A stretch of DNA of 64,000 nucleotides from Carya illinoinensis (taxonomy: Eukaryota; Streptophyta; Magnoliopsida; Fagales; Juglandaceae). Shown here one piece after another: positions 1 to 10,824 of this stretch. The translations under genes were made by a program, and so were the position numbers. The DNA is taken from contig NC_056758.1 of the NCBI RefSeq assembly GCF_018687715.1, forward strand, positions 22,548,501 through 22,612,500, given 5' to 3'. Numbering within the stretch: the first letter of the stretch is position 1; each line of letters starts with the position of its first letter. Under the pieces are notes generated by a model that ran no database searches, was not told the origin of the DNA, and saw only the letters and a program-made list of their open reading frames with translations.

Positions 1-494
1 CAAAAAAGGAGGTTAAACTCGAAAGATTGTTGAGAGATGACTAAATCTTGTGCAACTCGATTACATCCTTTGAATCAAGCTAAATGCTTAACGATGCGGC
101 AGATGGGGAACCTTAGGGGAATGTGGCACATCTTGAAGTTGAGGAAACTAAATTGTAAGGTTTATGTTTGCTTCAAATGGAAGAATGAAACAAAAGATCG
201 GTTTCTTATTGTAAATTCGTTCAATGCCAGAACTGAACTAGTATGGTAGAGGTGGGGTGCAAACGATGACATTACGGATAAGGAAATGGTGTGAATGGCA
301 TGGGCTAGGGGCGGACTTGTCGCAATGCACAAGAAGGAGAACTTAGGTCGGATTGGCAGTGATTTCAGAATTATTCACATGGCCTTTCTTTTATTGACAG
401 GTTTTGGATCTAGCCTAATCTTCTAAGTCAATCTTAGAATGATGAGAAACAACAAAGAAAGCAATAAGATCCGTATAAACAATGTTATAAAGAA
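1..494 (+). repeat. Monomer A, subtype A1 (representative, unit 1)
   Basis: This is the first half of the dimer, 494 bp, running from the A-tract at the junction to just before CTAAAAAGAAAAG at 495. It aligns with monomer B along its whole length: both share ATTGTTGAGAGAT near the start, AGATGGGGAAC, AACTAAAT/TGTAAGGTTTATGT, GAATGAAACAA, AGAACT, AGGTGGGG, GATTGGCGGTGAT and AATCTTAGAATG. By eye roughly two thirds of positions agree. A1 is the commoner A subtype. Its diagnostic sites include AAGCTAAATGC, CGATGCGGCAG, CACATCTT, GATCGG, GGTGTGAATGG, TTGTCGC, TTGACAGG and AGCAATAAG. Copies also differ at one base, TGG or TCG, in CTTCAAATGGAAG (here G at 180). Confidence 0.93.
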
Positions 495-984
495 CTAAAA
501 AGAAAAGTAGGCCCAAAACATTGTTGAGAGATTACTAATCTTGTGTAAGTCAATTACTTCCCTTAATTCAACCTAAAGGGATAACCACGGGTAGATGGGG
601 AACGTTAGAGGCGTGTGGCAGTTGTTGGACCTGAGGGAAACTAAATGTAAGGTTTATGTGGGCGTCCAAAGCGAGGAATGAAACAATAGACGAGTTTCCT
701 TGTGTAAATTGGTCCAGTGCAAGAACTAAACAAGTATCGTCAAGGTGGGGGTGTAAACGTTGAAATTTTCTTGATAAAAACGGTCTAAAAGGCTTCGGGT
801 AGGGGCCAACTTGTTGCAACGGCCAGGAAGGATCGCCTTGGTGCCGATTGGCGGTGATTCGAGCATTATCGACATGGAAGTGTGTCATGTCTTTGATAAA
901 TCCTAATCATCTAATTGAATCTTAGAATGTTGGAAACGACAAGAAAATCATTATGATCAGAATGAAAAAAATGGTTATGAAGAA
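495..984 (+). repeat. Monomer B, subtype B1 (representative, unit 1)
   Basis: This is the second half of the dimer, 490 bp, and a diverged relative of monomer A. Subtype B1 is recognised by GGTGGGGGTG (five G), TTCTTGATAAAAACGG, CTTCGGGTAGGGG, GCCAGGAAGG, GGTGCCGATT, AAATCCTAATC, TTGGAAACGAC and GAATGAAAAAAATGGTTATG. Copies vary between AGTATCGTC and AGTATGGTC before the G-run. B1 is always the B monomer that follows a full-length A2. The frame open on the minus strand (568-888 here) exists only in B1 and is treated as chance. Confidence 0.93.
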
Positions 985-1478
985 CAAAAAAGGAGGTTAA
1001 ACTCGAAAGATTGTTGAGAGATGACTAAATCTTGTGCAACTCGATTACATCCTTTGAATCAAGCTAAATGCTTAACGATGCGGCAGATGGGGAACCTTAG
1101 GGGAATGTGGCACATCTTGAAGTTGAGGAAACTAAATTGTAAGGTTTATGTTTGCTTCAAATGGAAGAATGAAACAAAAGATCGGTTTCTTATTGTAAAT
1201 TCGTTCAATGCCAGAACTGAACTAGTATGGTAGAGGTGGGGTGCAAACGATGACATTACGGATAAGGAAATGGTGTGAATGGCATGGGCTAGGGGCGGAC
1301 TTGTCGCAATGCACAAGAAGGAGAACTTAGGTCGGATTGGCAGTGATTTCAGAATTATTCACATGGCCTTTCTTTTATTGACAGGTTTTGGATCCAGCCT
1401 AATCTTCTAAGTCAATCTTAGAATGATGAGAAACAACAAAGAAAGCAATAAGATCCATATAAACAATGTTATAAAGAA

Positions 1479-1968
1479 CTAAAAAGAAAAGTAGGCCCAA
1501 AACATTGTTGAGAGATTACTAATCTTGTGTAAGTCAATTACTTCCCTTAATTCAACCTAAAGGGATAACCACGGGTAGATGGGGAACGTTAGAGGCGTGT
1601 GGCAGTTGTTGGACCTGAGGGAAACTAAATGTAAGGTTTATGTGGGCGTCCAAAGCGAGGAATGAAACAATAGACGAGTTTCCTTGTGTAAATTGGTCCA
1701 GTGCAAGAACTAAACAAGTATGGTCAAGGTGGGGTGCAAACGTTGAAATTTTCCTTATGAAAATGGTCTAAAAGGCTTCGTGTAGGGGCCAACTTGTTGC
1801 AACGGCCATGAAGGATCGTCTTGGTACCGATTGGCGGTGATTCGAGCATTATCGACATGGAAGTGTGTCATGTCTTTGATAAAGCCAAATCATCTAATTC
1901 AATCTTAAAATGTTGGAAAACGACAAGAAAATCAATATGATCAAAATGAAGGAAATGGTTACGAAGAA
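1479..1968 (+). repeat. Monomer B, subtype B2 (representative, unit 2)
   Basis: B2 differs from B1 by GGTGGGGTG (four G, one base shorter), TTCCTTATGAAAATGG, CTTCGTGTAGGGG, GCCATGAAGG, GGTACCGATT, AAAGCCAAATC, TCTAATTCAATCTTAAAATG, TTGGAAAACGAC (one base longer) and GAAGGAAATGGTTACG. The two indels cancel, so a complete B2 is also 490 bp. Complete B2 copies occur in units 2, 6, 10, 12, 17, 23, 25, 46, 51, 54, 57, 59 and 64, and each is followed directly by an A2 start. This copy also has private bases, such as C at 1737 in GGTGCAAACG. Confidence 0.93.
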
Positions 1969-2462
1969 CAAAAAAGGAGGTTAAACTCGAAACAATGCTG
2001 AGAGATGACTAAATCTTGTGCAACTCGATTACATCCTTTGAATCAAGCAAAAAGCTTAACAATGCGGTATATGGGGAACCTTAGGGGAATGTGGCACTTC
2101 TTGAAGTTGAGGAAACTAAATTGTAAGGTTTATGTTTGCTTCAAATGGAAGAATGAAACAAAAGATTGGTTTCTTGTTGTAAATTCGTTCAATGCCAGAA
2201 CTGAACTAGTATGGTAGAGGTGGGGTGCAAACGATGACATTACGGATGAGGAAATGGTGGGAATGGCATGGGCTAGGGGTGGACTTGTTGCAATGCACAA
2301 GAAGGAGAACTTAGGTCGGATTGGCGGTGATTTCAGCATTATTCACATGGCCTTTCTTTTATTGGTAGGTTTTGGATCCAGCCGAAGCTTCTAAGTCAAA
2401 TTTAGAATGATGAGAAACAACAAAGAAAGTAATAAGATCCGTATAAAAAATGTTATAAAGAA
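1969..2462 (+). repeat. Monomer A, subtype A2 (representative, unit 3)
   Basis: A2 differs from A1 by AACAATGCTGAG at the start, then GCAAAAAGCTTAACAATG, CGGTATATGG, CACTTCTTG, GATTGG, GATGAGGAAATGGTGGG, GGTGGACTTGTTGC, TTCAGCATT, TTGGTAGG, CCGAAGCTTC, AAATTTAG, AGTAATAAG and ATAAAAAATG. Complete A2 copies occur in units 3, 7, 11, 13, 18, 24, 26, 52, 55, 58, 60 and 65. Unit 47 has only the A2 start. Units 30, 33, 39, 41 and 43 have only the A2 second half, and units 16 and 21 only its last part. It carries two HindIII motifs (AAGCTT) that complete A1 copies lack, which would make the subtypes separable by restriction pattern. Confidence 0.93.
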
Positions 2463-5400
2463 CTAAAAAGAAAAGTAGGCCCAAAACATTGTTGAGAGAT
2501 TACAAATCTTGTGTAAGTCAATTACTTCCCTTAATTCAACCTAAAGGGATAACCACGGGTAGATGGGGAACGTTAGAGGCGTGTGGCAGTTGTTGGACCT
2601 GAGGGAAACTAAATGTAAGGTTTATGTGGGCGTCCAAAGCGAGGAATGAAACAATAGACGAGTTTCCTTGTGTAAATTGGTCCAGTGCAAGAACTAAACA
2701 AGTATGGTCAAGGTGGGGGTGTAAACGTTGAAATTTTCTTGATAAAAACGGTCTAAAAGGCTTCGGGTAGGGGCCAACTTGTTGCAACGGCCAGGAAGGA
2801 TCGCCTTGGTGCCGATTGGCGGTGATTCGAGCATTATCGACATGGAAGTGTGTCATGTCTTTGATAAATCCTAATCATCTAATTGAATCTTAGAATGTTG
2901 GAAACGACAAGAAAATCATTATGATCAGAATGAAAAAAATGGTTATGAAGAGCAAAAAAGGAGGTTAAACTCGAAAGATTGTTGAGAGATGACTAAATCT
3001 TGTGCAACTCGATTACATCCTTTGAATCAAGCTAAATGCTTAACGATGCGGCAGATGGGGAACCTTAGGGGAATGTGGCACATCTTGAAGTTGAGGAAAC
3101 TAAATTGTAAGGTTTATGTTTGCTTCAAATCGAAGAATGAAACAAAAGATCGGTTTCTTGTTGTAAATTCGTTCAATGCCAGAACTGAACTAGTATGGTA
3201 GAGGTGGGGTGCAAACGATGACATTACGGATAAGGAAATGGTGTGAATGGCATGGGCTAGGGGCGGACTTGTCGCAATGCACAAGAAGGAGAACTTAGGT
3301 CGGATTGGCGGTGATTTCAGAATTATTCACATGGCCTTTCTTTTATTGACAGGTTTTGGATCTAGCCTAATCTTCTAAGTCAATCTTAGAATGATGAGAA
3401 ACAACAAAGAAAGCAATAAGATCCGTATAAACAATGTTATAAAGAACTAAAAAGAAAAGTAGGCCCAAAACATTGTTGAGAGATTACTAATCTTGTGTAA
3501 GTCAATTACTTCCCTTAATTCAACCTAAAGGGATAACCACGGGTAGATGGGGAACGTTAGAGGCGTGTGGCAGTTGTTGGACCTGAGGGAAACTAAATGT
3601 AAGGTTTATGTGGGCATCCAAAGCGAGGAATGAAACAATAGACGAGTTTCCTTGTGTAAATTGGTCCAGTGCAAGAACTAAACAAGTATCGTCAAGGTGG
3701 GGGTGTAAACGTTGAAATTTTCTTGATAAAAACGGTCTAAAAGGCTTCGGGTAGGGGCCAACTTGTTGCAACGGCCAGGAAGGATCGCCTTGGTACCGAT
3801 TGGCGGTGATTCGAGCATTATCGACATGGAAGTGTGTCATGTCTTTGATAAATCCTAATCATCTAATTGAATCTTAGAATGTTGGAAACGACAAGAAAAT
3901 CATTATGATCAGAATGAAAAAAATGGTTATGAAGAACAAAAAAGAAGGTTAAACTCGAAAGATTGTTGAGAGATGACTAAATCTTGTGCAACTCGATTAC
4001 ATCCTTTGAATCAAGCTAAATGCTTAACGATGCGGCAGATGGGGAACCTTAGGGGAATGTGGCACATCTTGAAGTTGAGGAAACTAAATTGTAAGGTTTA
4101 TGTTTGCTTCAAATGGAAGAATGAAACAAAAGATCGGTTTCTTGTTGTAAATTCGTTCAATGCCAGAACTGAACTAGTATGGTAGAGGTGGGGTGCAAAC
4201 GATGACATTACGGATAAGGAAATGGTGTGAATGGCATGGGCTAGGGGCGGACTTGTCGCAATGCACAAGAAGGAGAATTTAGGTCGGATTGGCGGTGATT
4301 TCAGAATTATTCACATGGCCTTTCTTTTATTGACAGGTTTTGGATCTAGCCTAATCTTCTAAGTCAATCTTAGAATGATGAGAAACAACAAAGAAAGCAA
4401 TAAGATCCGTATAAACAATGTTATAAAGAACTAAAAAGAAAAGTAGGCCCAAAACATTGTTGAGAGATTACTAATCTTGTGTAAGTCAATTACTTCCCTT
4501 AATTCAACCTAAAGGGATAACCACGGGTAGATGGGGAACGTTAGAGGCGTGTGGCAGTTGTTGGACCTGAGGGAAACTAAATGTAAGGTTTATGTGGGCG
4601 TCCAAAGCGAGGAATGAAACAATAGACGAGTTTCCTTGTGTAAATTGGTCCAGTGCAAGAACTAAACAAGTATGGTCAAGGTGGGGGTGTAAACGTTGAA
4701 ATTTTCTTGATAAAAACGGTCTAAAAGGCTTCGGGTAGGGGCCAACTTGTTGCAACGGCCAGGAAGGATCGCCTTGGTGCCGATTGGCGGTGATTCGAGC
4801 ATTATCGACATGGAAGTGTGTCATGTCTTTGATAAATCCTAATCATCTAATTGAATCTTAGAATGTTGGAAACGACAAGAAAATCATTATGATCAGAATG
4901 AAAAAAATGGTTATGAAGAACAAAAAAGGAGGTTAAACTCGAAAGATTGTTGAGAGATGACTAAATCTTATGCAACTCGATTACATCCTTTGAATCAAGC
5001 TAAATGCTTAACGATGCGGCAGATGGGGAACCTTAGGGGAATGTGGCACATCTTGAAGTTGAGGAAACTAAATTGTAAGGTTTATGTTTGCTTCAAATGG
5101 AAGAATGAAACAAAAGATCGGTTTCTTGTTGTAAATTCGTTCAATGCCAGAACTGAACTAGTATGGTAGAGGTGGGGTGCAAACGATGACATTACGGATA
5201 AGGAAATGGTGTGAATGGCATGGGCTAGGGGCGGACTTGTCGCAATGCACAAGAAGGAGAACTTAGGTCGGATTGGCAGTGATTTCAGAATTATTCACAT
5301 GGCCTTTCTTTTATTGACAGGTTTTGGATCCAGCCTAATCTTCTAAGTCAATCTTAGAATGATGAGAAACAACAAAGAAAGCAATAAGATCCATATAAAC

Positions 5401-5904
5401 AATGTTATAAAGAACTAAAAAGAAAAGTAGGCCCAAAACATTGTTGAGAGATTACTAATCTTGTGTAAGTCAATTACTTCCCTTAATTCAACCTAAAGGG
5501 ATAACCACGGGTAGATGGGGAACGTTAGAGGCGTGTGGCAGTTGTTGGACCTGAGGGAAACTAAATGTAAGGTTTATGTGGGCGTCCAAAGCGAGGAATG
5601 AAACAATAGACGAGTTTCCTTGTGTAAATTGGTCCAGTGCAAGAACTAAACAAGTATGGTCAAGGTGGGGTGTAAACGTTGAAATTTTCCTTATGAAAAT
5701 GGTCTAAAAGGCTTCGTGTAGGGGCCAACTTGTTGCAACGGCCATGAAGGATCGCCTTGGTACCGATTGGCGGTGATTCGAGCATTATCGACATGGAAGT
5801 GTGTCATGTCTTTGATAAAGCCAAATCATCTAATTCAATCTTAAAATGTTGGAAAACGACAAGAAAATCAATATGATCAAAATGAAGGAAATGGTTACGA
5901 AGAA
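1969..5904 (+). repeat. 4-unit higher-order repeat, first copy (units 3-6)
   Basis: The order is A2-B1, A1(TCG)-B1, A1(TGG)-B1, A1(TGG)-B2, 3,936 bp in all. It shares rare bases with the copy to its right, for example AAGAGCAAAAAAGG just before unit 4 (and again before unit 8) and GGGCATCCAAAGC in unit 4 (and unit 8). Bases private to this copy are A at 3795, A at 3945, T at 4278 and A at 4970. Confidence 0.88.
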
Positions 5905-8900
5905 CAAAAAAGGAGGTTAAACTCGAAACAATGCTGAGAGATGACTAAATCTTGTGCAACTCGATTACATCCTTTGAATCAAGCAAAAAGCTTAACAATG
6001 CGGTATATGGGGAACCTTAGGGGAATGTGGCACTTCTTGAAGTTGAGGAAACTAAATTGTAAGGTTTATGTTTGCTTCAAATGGAAGAATGAAACAAAAG
6101 ATTGGTTTCTTGTTGTAAATTCGTTCAATGCCAGAACTGAACTAGTATGGTAGAGGTGGGGTGCAAACGATGACATTACGGATGAGGAAATGGTGGGAAT
6201 GGCATGGGCTAGGGGTGGACTTGTTGCAATGCACAAGAAGGAGAACTTAGGTCGGATTGGCGGTGATTTCAGCATTATTCACATGGCCTTTCTTTTATTG
6301 GTAGGTTTTGGATCCAGCCGAAGCTTCTAAGTCAAATTTAGAATGATGAGAAACAACAAAGAAAGTAATAAGATCCGTATAAAAAATGTTATAAAGAACT
6401 AAAAAGAAAAGTAGGCCCAAAACATTGTTGAGAGATTACAAATCTTGTGTAAGTCAATTACTTCCCTTAATTCAACCTAAAGGGATAACCACGGGTAGAT
6501 GGGGAACGTTAGAGGCGTGTGGCAGTTGTTGGACCTGAGGGAAACTAAATGTAAGGTTTATGTGGGCGTCCAAAGCGAGGAATGAAACAATAGACGAGTT
6601 TCCTTGTGTAAATTGGTCCAGTGCAAGAACTAAACAAGTATGGTCAAGGTGGGGGTGTAAACGTTGAAATTTTCTTGATAAAAACGGTCTAAAAGGCTTC
6701 GGGTAGGGGCCAACTTGTTGCAACGGCCAGGAAGGATCGCCTTGGTGCCGATTGGCGGTGATTCGAGCATTATCGACATGGAAGTGTGTCATGTCTTTGA
6801 TAAATCCTAATCATCTAATTGAATCTTAGAATGTTGGAAACGACAAGAAAATCATTATGATCAGAATGAAAAAAATGGTTATGAAGAGCAAAAAAGGAGG
6901 TTAAACTCGAAAGATTGTTGAGAGATGACTAAATCTTGTGCAACTCGATTACATCCTTTGAATCAAGCTAAATGCTTAACGATGCGGCAGATGGGGAACC
7001 TTAGGGGAATGTGGCACATCTTGAAGTTGAGGAAACTAAATTGTAAGGTTTATGTTTGCTTCAAATCGAAGAATGAAACAAAAGATCGGTTTCTTGTTGT
7101 AAATTCGTTCAATGCCAGAACTGAACTAGTATGGTAGAGGTGGGGTGCAAACGATGACATTACGGATAAGGAAATGGTGTGAATGGCATGGGCTAGGGGC
7201 GGACTTGTCGCAATGCACAAGAAGGAGAACTTAGGTCGGATTGGCGGTGATTTCAGAATTATTCACATGGCCTTTCTTTTATTGACAGGTTTTGGATCTA
7301 GCCTAATCTTCTAAGTCAATCTTAGAATGATGAGAAACAACAAAGAAAGCAATAAGATCCGTATAAACAATGTTATAAAGAACTAAAAAGAAAAGTAGGC
7401 CCAAAACATTGTTGAGAGATTACTAATCTTGTGTAAGTCAATTACTTCCCTTAATTCAACCTAAAGGGATAACCACGGGTAGATGGGGAACGTTAGAGGC
7501 GTGTGGCAGTTGTTGGACCTGAGGGAAACTAAATGTAAGGTTTATGTGGGCATCCAAAGCGAGGAATGAAACAATAGACGAGTTTCCTTGTGTAAATTGG
7601 TCCAGTGCAAGAACTAAACAAGTATCGTCAAGGTGGGGGTGTAAACGTTGAAATTTTCTTGATAAAAACGGTCTAAAAGGCTTCGGGTAGGGGCCAACTT
7701 GTTGCAACGGCCAGGAAGGATCGCCTTGGTGCCGATTGGCGGTGATTCGAGCATTATCGACATGGAAGTGTGTCATGTCTTTGATAAATCCTAATCATCT
7801 AATTGAATCTTAGAATGTTGGAAACGACAAGAAAATCATTATGATCAGAATGAAAAAAATGGTTATGAAGAACAAAAAAGGAGGTTAAACTCGAAAGATT
7901 GTTGAGAGATGACTAAATCTTGTGCAACTCGATTACATCCTTTGAATCAAGCTAAATGCTTAACGATGCGGCAGATGGGGAACCTTAGGGGAATGTGGCA
8001 CATCTTGAAGTTGAGGAAACTAAATTGTAAGGTTTATGTTTGCTTCAAATGGAAGAATGAAACAAAAGATCGGTTTCTTGTTGTAAATTCGTTCAATGCC
8101 AGAACTGAACTAGTATGGTAGAGGTGGGGTGCAAACGATGACATTACGGATAAGGAAATGGTGTGAATGGCATGGGCTAGGGGCGGACTTGTCGCAATGC
8201 ACAAGAAGGAGAACTTAGGTCGGATTGGCGGTGATTTCAGAATTATTCACATGGCCTTTCTTTTATTGACAGGTTTTGGATCTAGCCTAATCTTCTAAGT
8301 CAATCTTAGAATGATGAGAAACAACAAAGAAAGCAATAAGATCCGTATAAACAATGTTATAAAGAACTAAAAAGAAAAGTAGGCCCAAAACATTGTTGAG
8401 AGATTACTAATCTTGTGTAAGTCAATTACTTCCCTTAATTCAACCTAAAGGGATAACCACGGGTAGATGGGGAACGTTAGAGGCGTGTGGCAGTTGTTGG
8501 ACCTGAGGGAAACTAAATGTAAGGTTTATGTGGGCGTCCAAAGCGAGGAATGAAACAATAGACGAGTTTCCTTGTGTAAATTGGTCCAGTGCAAGAACTA
8601 AACAAGTATGGTCAAGGTGGGGGTGTAAACGTTGAAATTGTCTTGATAAAAACGGTCTAAAAGGCTTCGGGTAGGGGCCAACTTGTTGCAACGGCCAGGA
8701 AGGATCGCCTTGGTGCCGATTGGCGGTGATTCGAGCATTATCGACATGGAAGTGTGTCATGTCTTTGATAAATCCTAATCATCTAATTGAATCTTAGAAT
8801 GTTGGAAACGACAAGAAAATCATTATGATCAGAATGAAAAAAATGGTTATGAAGAACAAAAAAGGAGGTTAAACTCGAAAGATTGTTGAGAGATGACTAA

Positions 8901-9840
8901 ATCTTGTGCAACTCGATTACATCCTTTGAATCAAGCTAAATGCTTAACGATGCGGCAGATGGGGAACCTTAGGGGAATGTGGCACATCTTGAAGTTGAGG
9001 AAACTAAATTGTAAGGTTTATGTTTGCTTCAAATGGAAGAATGAAACAAAAGATCGGTTTCTTGTTGTAAATTCGTTCAATGCCAGAACTGAACTAGTAT
9101 GGTAGAGGTGGGGTGCAAACGATGACATTACGGATAAGGAAATGGTGTGAATGGCATGGGCTAGGGGCGGACTTGTCGCAATGCACAAGAAGGAGAACTT
9201 AGGTCGGATTGGCAGTGATTTCAGAATTATTCACATGGCCTTTCTTTTATTGACAGGTTTTGGATCCAGCCTAATCTTCTAAGTCAATCTTAGAATGATG
9301 AGAAACAACAAAGAAAGCAATAAGATCCATATAAACAATGTTATAAAGAACTAAAAAGAAAAGTAGGCCCAAAACATTGTTGAGAGATTACTAATCTTGT
9401 GTAAGTCAATTACTTCCCTTAATTCAACCTAAAGGGATAACCACGGGTAGATGGGGAACGTTAGAGGCGTGTGGCAGTTGTTGGACCTGAGGGAAACTAA
9501 ATGTAAGGTTTATGTGGGCGTCCAAAGCGAGGAATGAAACAATAGACGAGTTTCCTTGTGTAAATTGGTCCAGTGCAAGAACTAAACAAGTATGGTCAAG
9601 GTGGGGTGTAAACGTTGAAATTTTCCTTATGAAAATGGTCTAAAAGGCTTCGTGTAGGGGCCAACTTGTTGCAACGGCCATGAAGGATCGCCTTGGTACC
9701 GATTGGCGGTGATTCGAGCATTATCGACATGGAAGTGTGTCATGTCTTTGATAAAGCCAAATCATCTAATTCAATCTTAAAATGTTGGAAAACGACAAGA
9801 AAATCAATATGATCAAAATGAAGGAAATGGTTACGAAGAA
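5905..9840 (+). repeat. 4-unit higher-order repeat, second copy (units 7-10)
   Basis: It has the same unit order as 1969-5904 at an offset of 3,936 bp. I noted five single-base differences from the first copy, including G at 8640 inside TTGAAATTGTC. The copies are therefore about 99.9% identical by eye, much closer than neighbouring units are to each other, which points to duplication of the whole 4-unit block. Confidence 0.88.
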
Positions 9841-10824
9841 CAAAAAAGGAGGTTAAACTCGAAACAATGCTGAGAGATGACTAAATCTTGTGCAACTCGA
9901 TTACATCCTTTGAATCAAGCAAAAAGCTTAACAATGCGGTATATGGGGAACCTTAGGGGAATGTGGCACTTCTTGAAGTTGAGGAAACTAAATTGTAAGG
10001 TTTATGTTTGCTTCAAATGGAAGAATGAAACAAAAGATTGGTTTCTTGTTGTAAATTCGTTCAATGCCAGAACTGAACTAGTATGGTAGAGGTGGGGTGC
10101 AAACGATGACATTACGGATGAGGAAATGGTGGGAATGGCATGGGCTAGGGGTGGACTTGTTGCAATGCACAAGAAGGAGAACTTAGGTCGGATTGGCGGT
10201 GATTTCAGCATTATTCACATGGCCTTTCTTTTATTGGTAGGCTTTGGATCCAGCCGAAGCTTCTAAGTCAAATTTAGAATGATGAGAAACAACAAAGAAA
10301 GTAATAAGATCCGTATAAAAAATGTTATAAAGAACTAAAAAGAAAAGTAGGCCCAAAACATTGTTGAGAGATTACAAATCTTGTGTAAGTCAATTACTTC
10401 CCTTAATTCAACCTAAAGGGATAACCACGGGTAGATGGGGAACGTTAGAGGCGTGTGGCAGTTGTTGGACCTGAGGGAAACTAAATGTAAGGTTTATGTG
10501 GGCGTCCAAAGCGAGGAATGAAACAATAGACGAGTTTCCTTGTGTAAATTGGTCCAGTGCAAGAACTAAACAAGTATGGTCAAGGTGGGGGTGTAAACGT
10601 TGAAATTTTCTTGATAAAAACGGTCTAAAAGGCTTCGGGTAGGGGCCAACTTGTTGCAACGGCCAGGAAGGATCGCCTTGGTGCCGATTGGCGGTGATTC
10701 GAGCATTATCGACATGGAAGTGTGTCATGTCTTTGATAAATCCTAATCATCTAATTGAATCTTAGAATGTTGGAAACGACAAGAAAATCATTATGATCAG
10801 AATGAAAAAAATGGTTATGAAGAA
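9841..10824 (+). repeat. Unit 11: A2-B1
   Basis: A single 984-bp unit of complete A2 followed by B1. It has C at 10242 (TAGGCTTTGG), a base otherwise found only in the A2 halves of units 52 and 55, about 40 kb away. It could be the first unit of a third 4-unit repeat that was interrupted by the 5-unit duplication to its right. Confidence 0.85.

Larger units (their letters stand above)
1..1968 (+). repeat. Units 1-2: A1-B1, A1-B2
   Basis: Two 984-bp units at the left edge. Both carry a private A (208 and 1192) in TTTCTTATTG where every other unit has G, so they share a recent ancestor. The order A1-B1 then A1-B2 matches the last two units of the 4-unit repeat to the right, so this may be the truncated end of a further copy lying mostly outside the window. 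Confidence 0.85.

Noticed and set aside
108..122. Telomere-like CCTTAGGGG and CCTAAAGGG motifs
   Set aside because: They are single occurrences per monomer, do not match TTTAGGG in tandem, and are simply part of the unit.
95..125. G-quadruplex from GGGG AACCTTA GGGG AATGT GG
   Set aside because: Only two four-G tracts are close together; a standard four-tract G-quadruplex is not present here.
37..249. 70-codon plus-strand frame that recurs in all units (starts 37, 1021, 2005 and so on)
   Set aside because: It is present because the repeat is copied. The differences among copies (at codons for Cys, Trp, Ile, Arg) nearly all change the amino acid, monomer B has no matching ATG or frame, and no domain or signal is recognisable.
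855..866. Pol III box B-like GATTCGAGC
   Set aside because: One required base is wrong, and no box A or terminator is placed suitably nearby.
770..880. CENP-B box-like sequence near CTTCGGGTAGGGG and ATTCGAGCATTATCG in monomer B
   Set aside because: The essential bases of the box (TTCG then A then CGGG at fixed spacing) are not met on either strand.
568..888. 106-codon minus-strand frame in B1 halves
   Set aside because: It is lost in every B2 half through the 1-bp G-run difference and other changes, and lost by a stop in unit 39 (T at 38212). It has no recognisable domain and no sign of selection.
2130..2339. 69-codon minus-strand frame in A2 halves, plus 64- and 73-codon frames at 11708-11902, 16628-16822 and 56733-56954
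   Set aside because: These are short, limited to one subtype or one or two units, and created or lost by single-base changes. They are chance frames in satellite DNA.
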